From: Muribaculaceae bacterium Zag1
GTDB lineage: Bacteria > Bacteroidota > Bacteroidia > Bacteroidales > Muribaculaceae
Reading direction: 5' to 3'
Assembly: GCA_002633115.1 (NCBI GenBank)
Contig: NWBJ01000124.1
Coordinates: forward strand, 12,946 to 48,979
Length of the DNA stretch: 36,034 nt
The notes beneath the pieces were generated by a model. The model searched no databases and had not been told where the DNA came from. It saw nothing but the letters and a program-made list of their open reading frames with translations. Below are positions 1 through 6,545 of the stretch, piece after piece. The position numbers and the translations under genes are program-made. Positions within the stretch are counted from its first letter, which is position 1. Each line of letters begins with the position of its first letter.

Positions 1-340
1 AGGATATGTCAAGGAAGACAATGCTCCCTATTTCACCAGCGAGGGGAAAACTAAGATTTACTATACTGGCAAGACTCGCAGTTTTCCATCAACCATAGCT
101 CTCAACAAGCTATATTATTTCATGCCATTCATCCCCAAAACTGGAGTGCGTGACCTATATCTAATCAAATTTGCGCGCATTGGCAACAAGGCTGAAGTGC
201 ATCCTGAGTCTAAGGATTCTGACCCACGCATCGTGCTCGAACTAGAGCGCATCGCCAGCCTCCCTGCCTACAAAATGGTGCGTCTAAACATCTTCCACAC
301 CTACACCGACACCTTCCTCGGCAAGGTATGGGAAAAATAG
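1..340 (+). CDS. C-terminal part of an unidentified protein (truncated by window edge)
   Basis: The frame beginning at base 2 is open from the window edge to the TAG at 338-340, giving about 112 residues. The first in-frame ATG is only at 122, so the gene almost certainly begins outside the window. The visible part is basic and aromatic, with stretches such as YLIKFARIGNK and VRLNIFHTYTDTFLGKVWEK at its end. It has no signal peptide, membrane segment or motif I can assign. It lies beside toxin-antitoxin and phage-defence-like genes, so an accessory or restriction-type protein is possible, but that is context only. It converges on hicB. Confidence 0.55.
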   Translation, partial: GYVKEDNAPYFTSEGKTKIYYTGKTRSFPSTIALNKLYYFMPFIPKTGVRDLYLIKFARIGNKAEVHPESKDSDPRIVLELERIASLPAYKMVRLNIFHTYTDTFLGKVWEK

Positions 341-353
341 GATACCCAAAGAG

Positions 354-426
354 ACCATAATTGTCATTTTTAGACATCAAAGTTGAGAAAAATCTTCCTT
401 TCCTGTCTAAAAATGACAATTATGGT
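354..426. terminator. 23-bp perfect inverted repeat between convergent genes
   Basis: Bases 354-376 and 404-426 are exact reverse complements (ACCATAATTGTCATTTTTAG...), separated by 27 bases. The element sits between the stop of the truncated plus-strand gene (340) and the stop of hicB (469), the position expected for a bidirectional terminator. The arms are long and AT-rich with no clean T tract, so it could equally be a mobile-element remnant. Its right arm overlaps the next palindrome by five bases. Confidence 0.5.
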
Positions 427-450
427 ACAGGGGACAGTCCCCTGTACCAT
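422..450. repeat. GGGGACAGTCCCC-type palindromic repeat, copy 1
   Basis: A perfect 13-bp inverted repeat (ATGGTACAGGGGA / TCCCCTGTACCAT) around a CAG centre. Close relatives occur at 6016-6042 and 6049-6075, and a shorter variant at 1196-1213. Dispersed, intergenic, highly conserved palindromes of this kind are typical of REP-like elements moved in trans by Y1 (REP-associated) transposases. No such transposase is in the window. Confidence 0.75.
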
Positions 451-468
451 ATGACAGCAAGGTGAGCG

Positions 469-876
469 TCAGATTAATTGCACCTTGGCCAAATCTTCAG
501 CAAAGGCATGGAGCCCCCGTGATATTTTTTCTACTGTGGCTGCATTAGGGCGTCGTCGCCCAGTGATGTAGTGGCTGAGTTGACCTTGCGCCACCCCAGT
601 GATTCTCGACAGCCCTGCCAACGACAGCTTGCCACTGTAATAGGCCAGGAAAGATGGCACGTCATAGCTAAACTGCATCTCAATCTCGGTGAATTTAAGG
701 CCTTCCTTTGCAAAGAGTTCTTTCAGTTCGCTATAAGCATTAAGCATATCCTGCCTGGCTTCGGTCGCACTTGCCCCAAGGCCAGTTACTCCATATTCCA
801 AATTATTGTCATCGGGCAGATAGGCGCTATAGCTCCCATCGCTTGCCCTCTCTATTAATGCTCTTACTGTCTTCAT
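469..876 (-). CDS. hicB: HicB-family antitoxin with C-terminal helix-turn-helix
   Basis: Antitoxin of a HicAB type II system: it should bind and block HicA and repress its own operon. From the ATG at 876 the protein has 135 residues. The N-terminal half is the partly degraded RNase-H-like HicB fold (MKTVRALIERASDGSYSAYL, then an EARQDM helix). The C-terminal half is an XRE-like HTH (LAGLSRITGVAQGQLSHYIT, then RRRPNAATVEKI). A TTG codon at 915 would add 13 residues; I prefer the ATG because HicB proteins start just before this first strand. It follows hicA by about 41 bases on the same strand. A decayed second copy lies at 3682-3783. Confidence 0.88.
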   Translation of the reverse strand: MKTVRALIERASDGSYSAYLPDDNNLEYGVTGLGASATEARQDMLNAYSELKELFAKEGLKFTEIEMQFSYDVPSFLAYYSGKLSLAGLSRITGVAQGQLSHYITGRRRPNAATVEKISRGLHAFAEDLAKVQLI

Positions 877-917
877 ATCTATTCTATTCAATGTTTTATG
901 ACTTTTTCTACTCAATG

Positions 918-1109
918 TTATGATTTTATTCCTGCATCGCGTAATATGGACCTCAATGTTCCAGATGCTACTTCCTGAGAGCGGTGGTTGCTGAGAGTAA
1001 AAATTTTACCGGTAGTTGGGCTATACCATTTAGGATGTCCACTCTGTTGCTCGTCCAGTGAGTAACACCCATGCTTTTTTAGTAATCGCTCCAATTCTTT
1101 ATATTTCAT
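918..1109 (-). CDS. hicA: HicA-family mRNA interferase toxin
   Basis: Small (63 residue) HicA toxin, predicted to cleave mRNA through a dsRBD-like fold and to be neutralised by HicB encoded just downstream. The family pattern is clear: an N-terminal helix (KELERLLKKHG), the region with the active-site histidine (SGHPKWYSP), then FTLSNHRSQEVASGTLRSIL and the short C-terminal helix. Toxin-first order is the usual hicAB arrangement. A good promoter lies upstream at 1138-1169. The length is normal and the gene looks intact. Confidence 0.9.
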   Translation of the reverse strand: MKYKELERLLKKHGCYSLDEQQSGHPKWYSPTTGKIFTLSNHRSQEVASGTLRSILRDAGIKS

Positions 1110-1137
1110 TGAATAAGTATCTAAAAGAATAACAACG

Positions 1138-1169
1138 CAAAGGTAATGATATTATTTTTAATATCCAAA
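1138..1169 (-). promoter_or_regulatory. Predicted hicAB promoter (-7 TACCTTTG, -33 TTTG)
   Basis: On the minus strand a TACCTTTG box (1138-1145) is preceded by TTTG (1166-1169) with 20 bases between them, matching the Bacteroidetes TTTG / TAnnTTTG consensus. It lies about 30 bases upstream of the hicA start. Confidence 0.65.
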
Positions 1170-1195
1170 TTATTGTTAAAAATTTAATGAACCTG

Positions 1196-1213
1196 GGGAC
1201 AGGTACTTGTCCC
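1196..1213. repeat. GGGACA-n6-TGTCCC palindrome
   Basis: Arms GGGACA (1196-1201) and TGTCCC (1208-1213) flank GGTACT. It resembles the core of the GGGGACAGTCCCC repeats at 422, 6016 and 6049 and is directly followed by a gene fragment at 1219. Confidence 0.5.
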
Positions 1214-1218
1214 ACTCC

Positions 1219-1305
1219 CAGCTCACCGACATTGAGCGCGAGCACCGCTTTGACCAGCAGCTGCAGGGCTCATGGGACTATTATTGGACCGACAGCCTGT
1301 TATGA
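1219..1305 (+). pseudogene. Possible 28-codon gene remnant (3' end of an unknown gene)
   Basis: After the palindrome at 1196-1213, one frame reads QLTDIEREHRFDQQLQGSWD and then YYWTDSLL before TGA (1303-1305). Composition is GC-rich and codon use resembles the core genes, in contrast to the AT-rich flanks on both sides. There is no start codon. It looks like the tail of a deleted or displaced gene; I cannot name the parent. Confidence 0.3.
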
Positions 1306-1382
1306 CTTTCGGCATGGGGCAGGCTTAAGCCAAAAACAGCATAAATGAAATAAAAACATTAATACTTTTGATTTTAATTTGG

Positions 1383-1407
1383 AAATTAGAGAAAAAGTCT
1401 CTAATTT
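1383..1407 (+). promoter_or_regulatory. 10-bp hairpin in the leader of the AbiL-like operon
   Basis: AAATTAGAGA (1383-1392) and TCTCTAATTT (1398-1407) pair perfectly around AAAAG. It lies 22 bases upstream of the ATG at 1430 and just downstream of a TACTTTTG box at 1363-1370 that could be the -7 element. A leader hairpin or operator is plausible. Confidence 0.4.
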
Positions 1408-1429
1408 TGTGATTAAAATTAAAGATTTT

Positions 1430-2614
1430 ATGATTCAAGAGATAACACTGAAGAATTTTAAGTCGTTTAGGGACGAAGTGACGTTGAGCTTTGAGGCCAC
1501 AGGAGATGATCGTTACAACAGCCAGATTGAAATGCCAGATGGGGTGAAGCTGCTGCGTTTTGCCGTTGTATTAGGCGCAAATGCCAGCGGAAAGTCTAAC
1601 TTGCTTGAGGCTTTAGAGTTTCTGCGCAGGTTTTGGCACACTATCCCCAATGCCAATGACCAAGGCACCGAGGTAGAGCCTTTTTTGCTGATGCCTGATG
1701 CGCTATCAAAGGACAGCACTTTTGAGGTCAAGATTTACATCGATGGCGTCAAATATTGGTATAAGCTCGCAATAAACCCAGCGAAGGTAATGAGCGAGGA
1801 ACTCTTGGTGTATCTCTCTAACCGACCGACAAGAGTGTTTCAGAGAGTTGATGACAATGGAATCTCTCGGATTTCCTTCAACCCATCATTAGTAAAGATT
1901 TCGCAAGCCGAGCAAGAAGTGCTGACCATGAATTGCCTTTGCAACATGTCGCTTTTGAGCTCATTGAAGAAAGTCAACATAAAGATTCCATATCTTGTCA
2001 ATATACGGCGTTGGGTGGACACAGCATTTATGCCCATGCAAAAGGGAGGGGGAGCAGAAATATCCCCGGAAGCAAAAGAGATGCTGGAAAGAGACGATGC
2101 ATTCAGGGAGTATATAGTGAAGTTCGCCCAAAATGCTGATTTCAACATTTCTGACATAAAGATCAAGAAATTGGCGGCGCTTTTCGCCCACACCGTCCAT
2201 ACTGAAGAGGGTGAAGAGCAATATGTGTTGCCCGAAAGGTGCCAGAGCGCTGGTACTACTCGTATGGTGCAACTTGAGTCCTTGATATACCAACTGCTGA
2301 AATGCCAGGGCTTTTTGTGCATCGATGAGGTAGAATCCTCGATGCACCCTCGCTTGCTGGAATTTATCTTGACACAGTTTGTCAACGAGCGTGACAACCA
2401 ATCGCAACTATTGGTTACAACCCATTATGACCCTTTGCTAAACGATATCGATGACATCTTTGGCAAAGATTCAGTTTGGTTTACTGAAAAAGAGTCGGAT
2501 GGCGCCTCCCAACTATATTCTCTGACTGAGTTTAGAGGGCTCAACAAACTGTCCTCAATCCACAAAGCCTACCTCAATGGCCAATTTGGCGCCGTCCCTA
2601 ATGTAATGATGTGA
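1430..2614 (+). CDS. AAA (ABC/SMC-like) ATPase, AbiLi/RloA-like defence component
   Basis: ATP-binding partner of the RloB protein encoded four bases downstream. The 394-residue protein has the AAA_21 layout: an N-terminal strand pattern (MIQEITLKNFKSF), Walker A GANASGKS near residues 49-56, a signature-like SAGTTRM near 275, Walker B FLCIDEVESSMHPRL near 296-310 and an H-motif LLVTTHYDPLL. ATPase plus RloB pairs are known as AbiL-type abortive-infection systems and resemble split OLD nucleases (ATPase plus Toprim). I start at the ATG at 1430; a TTG at 1379 is also in frame but would run through the leader hairpin. Phage defence is inferred from family and pairing, not shown here. Confidence 0.85.
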   Translation: MIQEITLKNFKSFRDEVTLSFEATGDDRYNSQIEMPDGVKLLRFAVVLGANASGKSNLLEALEFLRRFWHTIPNANDQGTEVEPFLLMPDALSKDSTFEVKIYIDGVKYWYKLAINPAKVMSEELLVYLSNRPTRVFQRVDDNGISRISFNPSLVKISQAEQEVLTMNCLCNMSLLSSLKKVNIKIPYLVNIRRWVDTAFMPMQKGGGAEISPEAKEMLERDDAFREYIVKFAQNADFNISDIKIKKLAALFAHTVHTEEGEEQYVLPERCQSAGTTRMVQLESLIYQLLKCQGFLCIDEVESSMHPRLLEFILTQFVNERDNQSQLLVTTHYDPLLNDIDDIFGKDSVWFTEKESDGASQLYSLTEFRGLNKLSSIHKAYLNGQFGAVPNVMM

Positions 2615-2618
2615 TAGT

Positions 2619-3200
2619 ATGGCTCGCAAGAAGGATAGCAATAGAGACATTCGTAATCCTGAGGTAGTAATCATAGGAGAAGGGATGACTGAAAGATTTT
2701 ATTTCCAGCATCTAAAAAGACTCAAGGGATTTCGCTACATGTGTAAGCCACGGTATTTTACCCAACAGACAATTACCGATCTTGATAGGCAGATTGGGCG
2801 TGTGCTGTCAGATGGAGGGGTAGCGGTCTGCGTGTTTGATGCGGATGTCACAAGACTCCATGATTCCGATAGGAAACAGCTCAAAGAGATGAGAACGAAA
2901 TATGCACAGAATCCTAATGTGATTCTATGTGACAGTATGCCTTCAATAGAATTTTGGTTTCTACTACATTTTATCAGTACGAGCCGGTATTTCGCAAATT
3001 CCAATGAGGCTGAAGCCCAACTGAGAAGATATCTCACCGAATATGAGAAAAAAGAAAAGTTCCTACAACGTGAAAAATGGGTTATCGATTTAATCTCAAA
3101 TGGGAAATTTGAAGATGCCCTAAAGAGGGCTAAGCAGATTGGTGAAACTGGGGAATCCTATACTAACCTATATCGAGCCTTTGATGCCTTTAAAATGTAA
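2619..3200 (+). CDS. RloB-family protein, Toprim-like nuclease partner (AbiLii-like)
   Basis: 193-residue RloB domain protein, the expected effector of the two-gene AbiL-like system. Landmarks are VVIIGEGMTERFYFQHL near the N-terminus (the conserved GEGxTE glutamates), VCVFDADV near residues 66-73 (the DxD) and PSIEFWFLLHF near 108-118. The acidic pattern E...DxD fits a Toprim-like metal site. It starts four bases after the ATPase stop, so the two are surely co-transcribed and probably co-translated. Its stop codon (3198-3200) abuts that of the convergent antitoxin gene with no gap. Confidence 0.85.
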   Translation: MARKKDSNRDIRNPEVVIIGEGMTERFYFQHLKRLKGFRYMCKPRYFTQQTITDLDRQIGRVLSDGGVAVCVFDADVTRLHDSDRKQLKEMRTKYAQNPNVILCDSMPSIEFWFLLHFISTSRYFANSNEAEAQLRRYLTEYEKKEKFLQREKWVIDLISNGKFEDALKRAKQIGETGESYTNLYRAFDAFKM

Positions 3201-3488
3201 TCATTTCATCGTGGCTCTTGCTGCGGCAATTTCGGCATTGATTTCATCAAGAGTCATGTCTGACAGGCCATTTTCTTGAGCTTGGCGGCGGAGTGCCTCA
3301 AAAGCCTTTTTCCCTCTTTCGGCTGGATCCTCAATCTCAATCTTGAAGGGGATGCTGCGGGTACGCACCACTGTCTTTATGAATATGTTCACTGCCGTGT
3401 TGAGAGTCATTCCAAATTCAGCACAGAGCAAGTCGAATTTTGTCTTCAGCTCGCTATCCAATCTTATTGTTGTGGCTGTTTGTCCCAT
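3201..3488 (-). CDS. RelB/DinJ-family antitoxin without an adjacent toxin
   Basis: 95-residue ribbon-helix-helix protein. The DNA-binding part is the N-terminal TATTIRLDSELKTKFDLLC followed by GMTLNTAVNIFI, typical of RelB/DinJ. The C-terminus (EALRRQAQENGLSDMTLDEI) is the usual toxin-binding extension. I start at the ATG at 3488; the longer form from 3515 adds nine residues that do not fit the family. Normally a RelE/YafQ toxin follows directly. Here the gene ends against the stop of rloB, so the antitoxin is an orphan. It could regulate in trans or be a relic of a lost pair. Confidence 0.85.
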   Translation of the reverse strand: MGQTATTIRLDSELKTKFDLLCAEFGMTLNTAVNIFIKTVVRTRSIPFKIEIEDPAERGKKAFEALRRQAQENGLSDMTLDEINAEIAAARATMK

Positions 3489-3514
3489 ATAATTTAATTT
3501 TTTGTTGATGATCA

Positions 3515-3522
3515 CAAAGTTA
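3515..3522 (-). promoter_or_regulatory. Predicted -7 element (TAACTTTG) for the RelB-like gene
   Basis: TAACTTTG on the minus strand matches the Bacteroidetes -7 consensus and lies 26 bases upstream of the ATG at 3488. No clear -33 TTTG at ideal spacing. Confidence 0.5.
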
Positions 3523-3681
3523 ACAATTTGATTTCAAAAATAATATCATTGAAATCAATTTTAACATTTATTTTGCACATTTTTCTTTCAGAGCTGGAGC
3601 GAATAGTACCATCTCCACCTCCAAGAGGAATGGACATAATATCTTCCGCCACTGCCCTAACAACTCACAGACAAAGTGCAA

Positions 3682-3783
3682 TTATATCAGTTGCACCTAG
3701 GCTAAATCTTCAGCAAAGGCGTGTAGGCCTGTACCTGACGCTACTTCTTGGGAACCATGGTTACTCAATGTGAAGGTTTTACC
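3682..3783 (-). pseudogene. Decayed hicAB remnant with internal deletion
   Basis: Reading the minus strand, 3783-3733 gives GKTFTLSNHGSQEVASG, almost the HicA segment GKIFTLSNHRSQEVASG of the intact gene at 918-1109. After about ten bases, 3723-3682 gives HAFAEDLA-stop-VQLI-stop, matching the HicB tail HAFAEDLAKVQLI with Lys changed to a stop. The end of HicA and nearly all of HicB between these pieces are missing. It is therefore the scar of a second hicAB locus that suffered one large deletion and a nonsense change. The surrounding 3516-3690 holds no other gene I can support. Confidence 0.8.
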
Positions 3784-3785
3784 AA

Positions 3786-5138
3786 TCATAGACATGGGGC
3801 CATATAGAGAGGCAAATACAACACTCCCCCATCGCGAGACAAGTCAGCGGTGTGGAGCACGTAGGGCTGCGCCAAGGCATTGGGGTATTTCTTGATGAGT
3901 TTGTTTAGTGAGGAAAGAGAATAATCCGCTCCTGACTTTACCTCAATGGGCGAAATGTTGTGTCGAGATGTGGCCACAGGCTTAGAAATCAGAAAATCAA
4001 TTTCCATCTGTTCTTCAGATTTTGGGGAGTATTTCGAGAAGAAAAACAGATTATGCCCCGAAGCTCGCAACATCTGCGCTACCACATTCTCTACTAGCAT
4101 ACCTTTGTTTAACTCAAGTTTCCCTAATGCCAACTTGAGATAGAGTTGTTCATTGCGCAACACTTGATCAGAAAACGCATGGCTAATCAATAGTCCGGTA
4201 TCTCCCATATAGCACTTCACCGTAGTGCGCTCTTCGTTGAGCCGCAATCCCATGTCGGGTGAGGTAGCGTTGAAGCATAGATTGACTACCATTGACTCCC
4301 CAAGCCATAGAAAAGCTGATTCATATTCCCTAAACCGGGCCTTATCGCTGATATCGGCCAATCTGAATTTCTTTTCGTGTCGCCCTAACGCCGAGGGTAT
4401 TTCATCAAACACCGCTTTGACCTTTAGTTCATTACCCTGGGCATACTTATGTATGTCGGCGCGGTAGAGTTGCAAGATGTCCCGCTTTACCATATCGGTA
4501 AGCAGGAAATCACCGGTTTCGACATATTTAGCCACTGCTTGAGGCATGCCGCCTACTATTATGTAACGGCGCATCAGCTCCATGGCTTTGCGATGAAGGG
4601 GTCCCATGGGTTTGCCCGACACAAAGCAATCCCTGATGTGCGGCATCAGCCTGTCTTCACCTACTGCCCAAAGAAACTCCTCAAAATCCATCGGGTACAT
4701 ATTTACTCGATGCTCTTCTGACGGAATCACTATGTCTTTAACATTGGCGTTGATGCTTACAAGAGACCCCGTCTCTATGTAATCATATCGGCCATCTTTC
4801 ACCAAATATTTTATGGCCGCTCTGGCGCGTGGATAAAGTTGCACCTCGTCAAAGATTATTACAGATTCTCGCGGATAGAGCTTGACATTGTAATAGAGGC
4901 TCAGATAATTGAAAAAGTCATCCAAGCGATTGAGGTACCCATCGAAGATTTCTATCAATTCAGCATCGGCCTGATTAAAGTCTACAAAAATATAGGACTT
5001 GTATTCTGAACGAGCAAATTCCTCAGCAATATAGCTCTTGCCCACACGGCGAGCGCCATCTATCATAATGGCCGTCTCTCCTGCCCTATTTCGTTTCCAA
5101 TCGAACAATTCATCATATATCTTACGTCTCATACACAT
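3786..5138 (-). CDS. AAA_14 / DUF4143 ATPase
   Basis: Family of archaeal/bacterial ATPases with an N-terminal AAA_14 domain and a C-terminal DUF4143 (restriction-endonuclease-like fold) domain; the cellular role is unknown. Visible motifs are Walker A DGARRVGKSYIAEEF, Walker B VIIFDEVQLYPRARAAIKYL, the sensor ETGSLVSI, the middle YIIVGGMPQAVAKY, and the DUF4143 core MGDTGLL, KGMLVENVVAQML and EIDFLI...PIEVKSG, the last a PD-(D/E)XK-like E-x-K pattern. I use the ATG at 5138; an ATG at 5132 and a TTG at 5153 are alternatives. Length (450) is normal. Such genes are accessory and often multi-copy in Bacteroidetes. Three 33-bp spaced repeats precede it. Confidence 0.85.
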   Translation of the reverse strand: MCMRRKIYDELFDWKRNRAGETAIMIDGARRVGKSYIAEEFARSEYKSYIFVDFNQADAELIEIFDGYLNRLDDFFNYLSLYYNVKLYPRESVIIFDEVQLYPRARAAIKYLVKDGRYDYIETGSLVSINANVKDIVIPSEEHRVNMYPMDFEEFLWAVGEDRLMPHIRDCFVSGKPMGPLHRKAMELMRRYIIVGGMPQAVAKYVETGDFLLTDMVKRDILQLYRADIHKYAQGNELKVKAVFDEIPSALGRHEKKFRLADISDKARFREYESAFLWLGESMVVNLCFNATSPDMGLRLNEERTTVKCYMGDTGLLISHAFSDQVLRNEQLYLKLALGKLELNKGMLVENVVAQMLRASGHNLFFFSKYSPKSEEQMEIDFLISKPVATSRHNISPIEVKSGADYSLSSLNKLIKKYPNALAQPYVLHTADLSRDGGVLYLPLYMAPCL

Positions 5139-5158
5139 ATTATTGCTTATCAATTAGT

Positions 5159-5240
5159 TCACGTTTCTTGGGTAAAAAACTACCCAAAAAATCACGTTTC
5201 TGAGGCAAAATTACCCACCGAAAATCACGTTTCTGAGGTC
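5159..5240. repeat. 33-bp spaced direct repeats upstream of the DUF4143 ATPase
   Basis: TCACGTTTCT begins at 5159, 5192 and 5225, an exact 33-bp period. The first two copies are alike over most of the unit (TCACGTTTCT, then a GG core, an A-rich run and TACCCA); the third diverges after TCACGTTTCTGAGG. Minus-strand TAATTTTG boxes at 5206-5213 and 5245-5252 could be -7 elements. The period is close to three helical turns, which would place copies on one face of the DNA, as expected for cooperative operator sites. Confidence 0.6.
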
Positions 5241-5331
5241 AATGCAAAATTAATATAAAATTTTGAGATTTCCAAAATAATAGGTACTCTATGGTCGTAA
5301 TTTTATAATTTGGTTAACTTTACAAGTAAGT

Positions 5332-6010
5332 ATGAAACAGATTAGTGCATTTTTGAGGCGGCTTGACGCCAATAATAATAGGGAGTGGTTTCAGGCCCAT
5401 AAGGATGAATTCAGAGAGCATCAGCAGCGATTCTTCGGCTTTGCCCTCGAGCTGGTGGGCCGAATCAGAGAGTTTGACCCGTCGATAGGCGACCTCGACA
5501 TCAAGCAGTGCACCTACCGGATATACCGCGATACGCGGTTCTCGCAAGACAAGACCCCCTACAAGATACAGATGGGCGTATTCGTCGCGCCCATGGGCAA
5601 GAAGTCGGGATATTCCGGATACTATCTGCAGGTCGGTGCCTACGACAAGGGCTACCCCCGGCGGCTGCATGCTCGCCGTGGGGGACTACCAATGCGAGCC
5701 AGCAGTGCTGAAAATCCTGCGCGAAGACATCGACCTCGACGAGGGCAAAGAGTTTGGAGAGACTCTGCGCCAGGCCGAGGGTTTCACCCTCGACTACGAC
5801 CAAGCCCTCAAGCGAGTGCCTCGCGGCTTTGACCCCCAGGCCCCCTGGGCCGACTATTTGAGACTGAAAAATTTCTGCCTCACCAAGGAGCCGGGCCTCG
5901 AGTACATGCACGCCCCAGCCCTGCTCGACCGAGCCGTGGCCGACTTCAAGCGCTGCAAGCCCTTCCTCGACTACATCAACCGCGCCATCGCCTACTCCCG
6001 CCATCAATAA
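5332..6010 (+). pseudogene. DUF2461 (TIGR02453) family gene, frameshifted
   Basis: Two overlapping frames encode one DUF2461 protein. Frame one (from the ATG at 5332) gives MKQISAFLRRLDANNNREWF through GYYLQVGAYDKGYP. Frame two continues with GGCMLAVGDYQCEPAVLKIL to FLDYINRAIAYSRHQ and stops at 6010. Removing one base from the C5 run at 5655-5659 joins them as GYPGGCMLAVGDY, a normal 225-residue protein. The shift is therefore one inserted C. Both halves are well conserved, so this is either a recent mutation or a sequencing error. The family function is unknown. It stands alone on its strand. Confidence 0.8.
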
Positions 6011-6015
6011 AAAAC

Positions 6016-6075
6016 TGGAACAGGGGACAGTCCCCTGTTCCAAAAGTCTGGTACAGGGGACAGTCCCCTGTTCCA
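6016..6075. repeat. Pair of GGGGACAGTCCCC-type palindromes
   Basis: Copy one (6016-6042) is a perfect 12-bp inverted repeat TGGAACAGGGGA / TCCCCTGTTCCA around CAG. Copy two (6049-6075) starts 33 bases later and has one arm mismatch (GTAC against GTTC). Both relate to the copy at 422-450. They fill the gap between the convergent DUF2461 and GNAT genes and may also stop transcription. Confidence 0.75.
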
Positions 6076-6092
6076 TTTTATTTATCTTATAA

Positions 6093-6545
6093 TCATTGGG
6101 TTAATTTCATTATTCCAGGCAGGGGGGTAAAGCCCAGCGAGGAATAGAGGGATGCGGCCATTTGGGTGGCCTCAAGATAGATTTTAGGGATGGAGAGAGC
6201 TTGCGCCTTTTGCGTCAAGTAGCGCACAATGGCTGAGGCGCAACCCTGATGGCGATGACTGGGCCGCACATATATATTCATCAGATAAGCGCAGCGGCCA
6301 GTGGGATTGTCGGGCGATGGCATCTCAGCCTGCAGGCACATACCGCCGCAGCCTATAGGCACATCGCCCTCGTAGGCGAATACCGCGATGTGCGAGCCGT
6401 CGGCCAATGCGCTACGATAATACTGCTCATTGGCCTGTCGCAATGCCTCATCAGGCTCTGCTCCAAACACAGCCCCCAGCACCTCGATTCGCCACGCCAT
6501 CAGCTGCTCCAAATCACTAATATCTGCCTCTCGTATATTCATCAT
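6093..6545 (-). CDS. GNAT-family N-acetyltransferase
   Basis: 150-residue Gcn5-related acetyltransferase, transferring an acyl group from acyl-CoA to an amine; the substrate is unknown. It shows the GNAT order: MNIREADISDLEQLMAWRIEV, the strand IAVFAYEGDVPIGCGGMCL, then the acetyl-CoA loop YVRPSHRHQGCASAIVRYL (motif A, Q/RxxGxG/A type with Cys-Ala) and IYLEATQMAASLYSSLGF (motif B). The start at 6545 makes an ATGA overlap with the stop of the adenylating enzyme upstream, so the two are translationally coupled. That suggests it acts on, or with, the aminoacyl product of its partner. Confidence 0.85.
   Translation of the reverse strand: MMNIREADISDLEQLMAWRIEVLGAVFGAEPDEALRQANEQYYRSALADGSHIAVFAYEGDVPIGCGGMCLQAEMPSPDNPTGRCAYLMNIYVRPSHRHQGCASAIVRYLTQKAQALSIPKIYLEATQMAASLYSSLGFTPLPGIMKLTQ

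Noticed and set aside
1379-1429. TTG start for the AbiL-like ATPase
   Set aside because: It would translate through the leader hairpin, and the family begins at the MIQEITLKNF strand.
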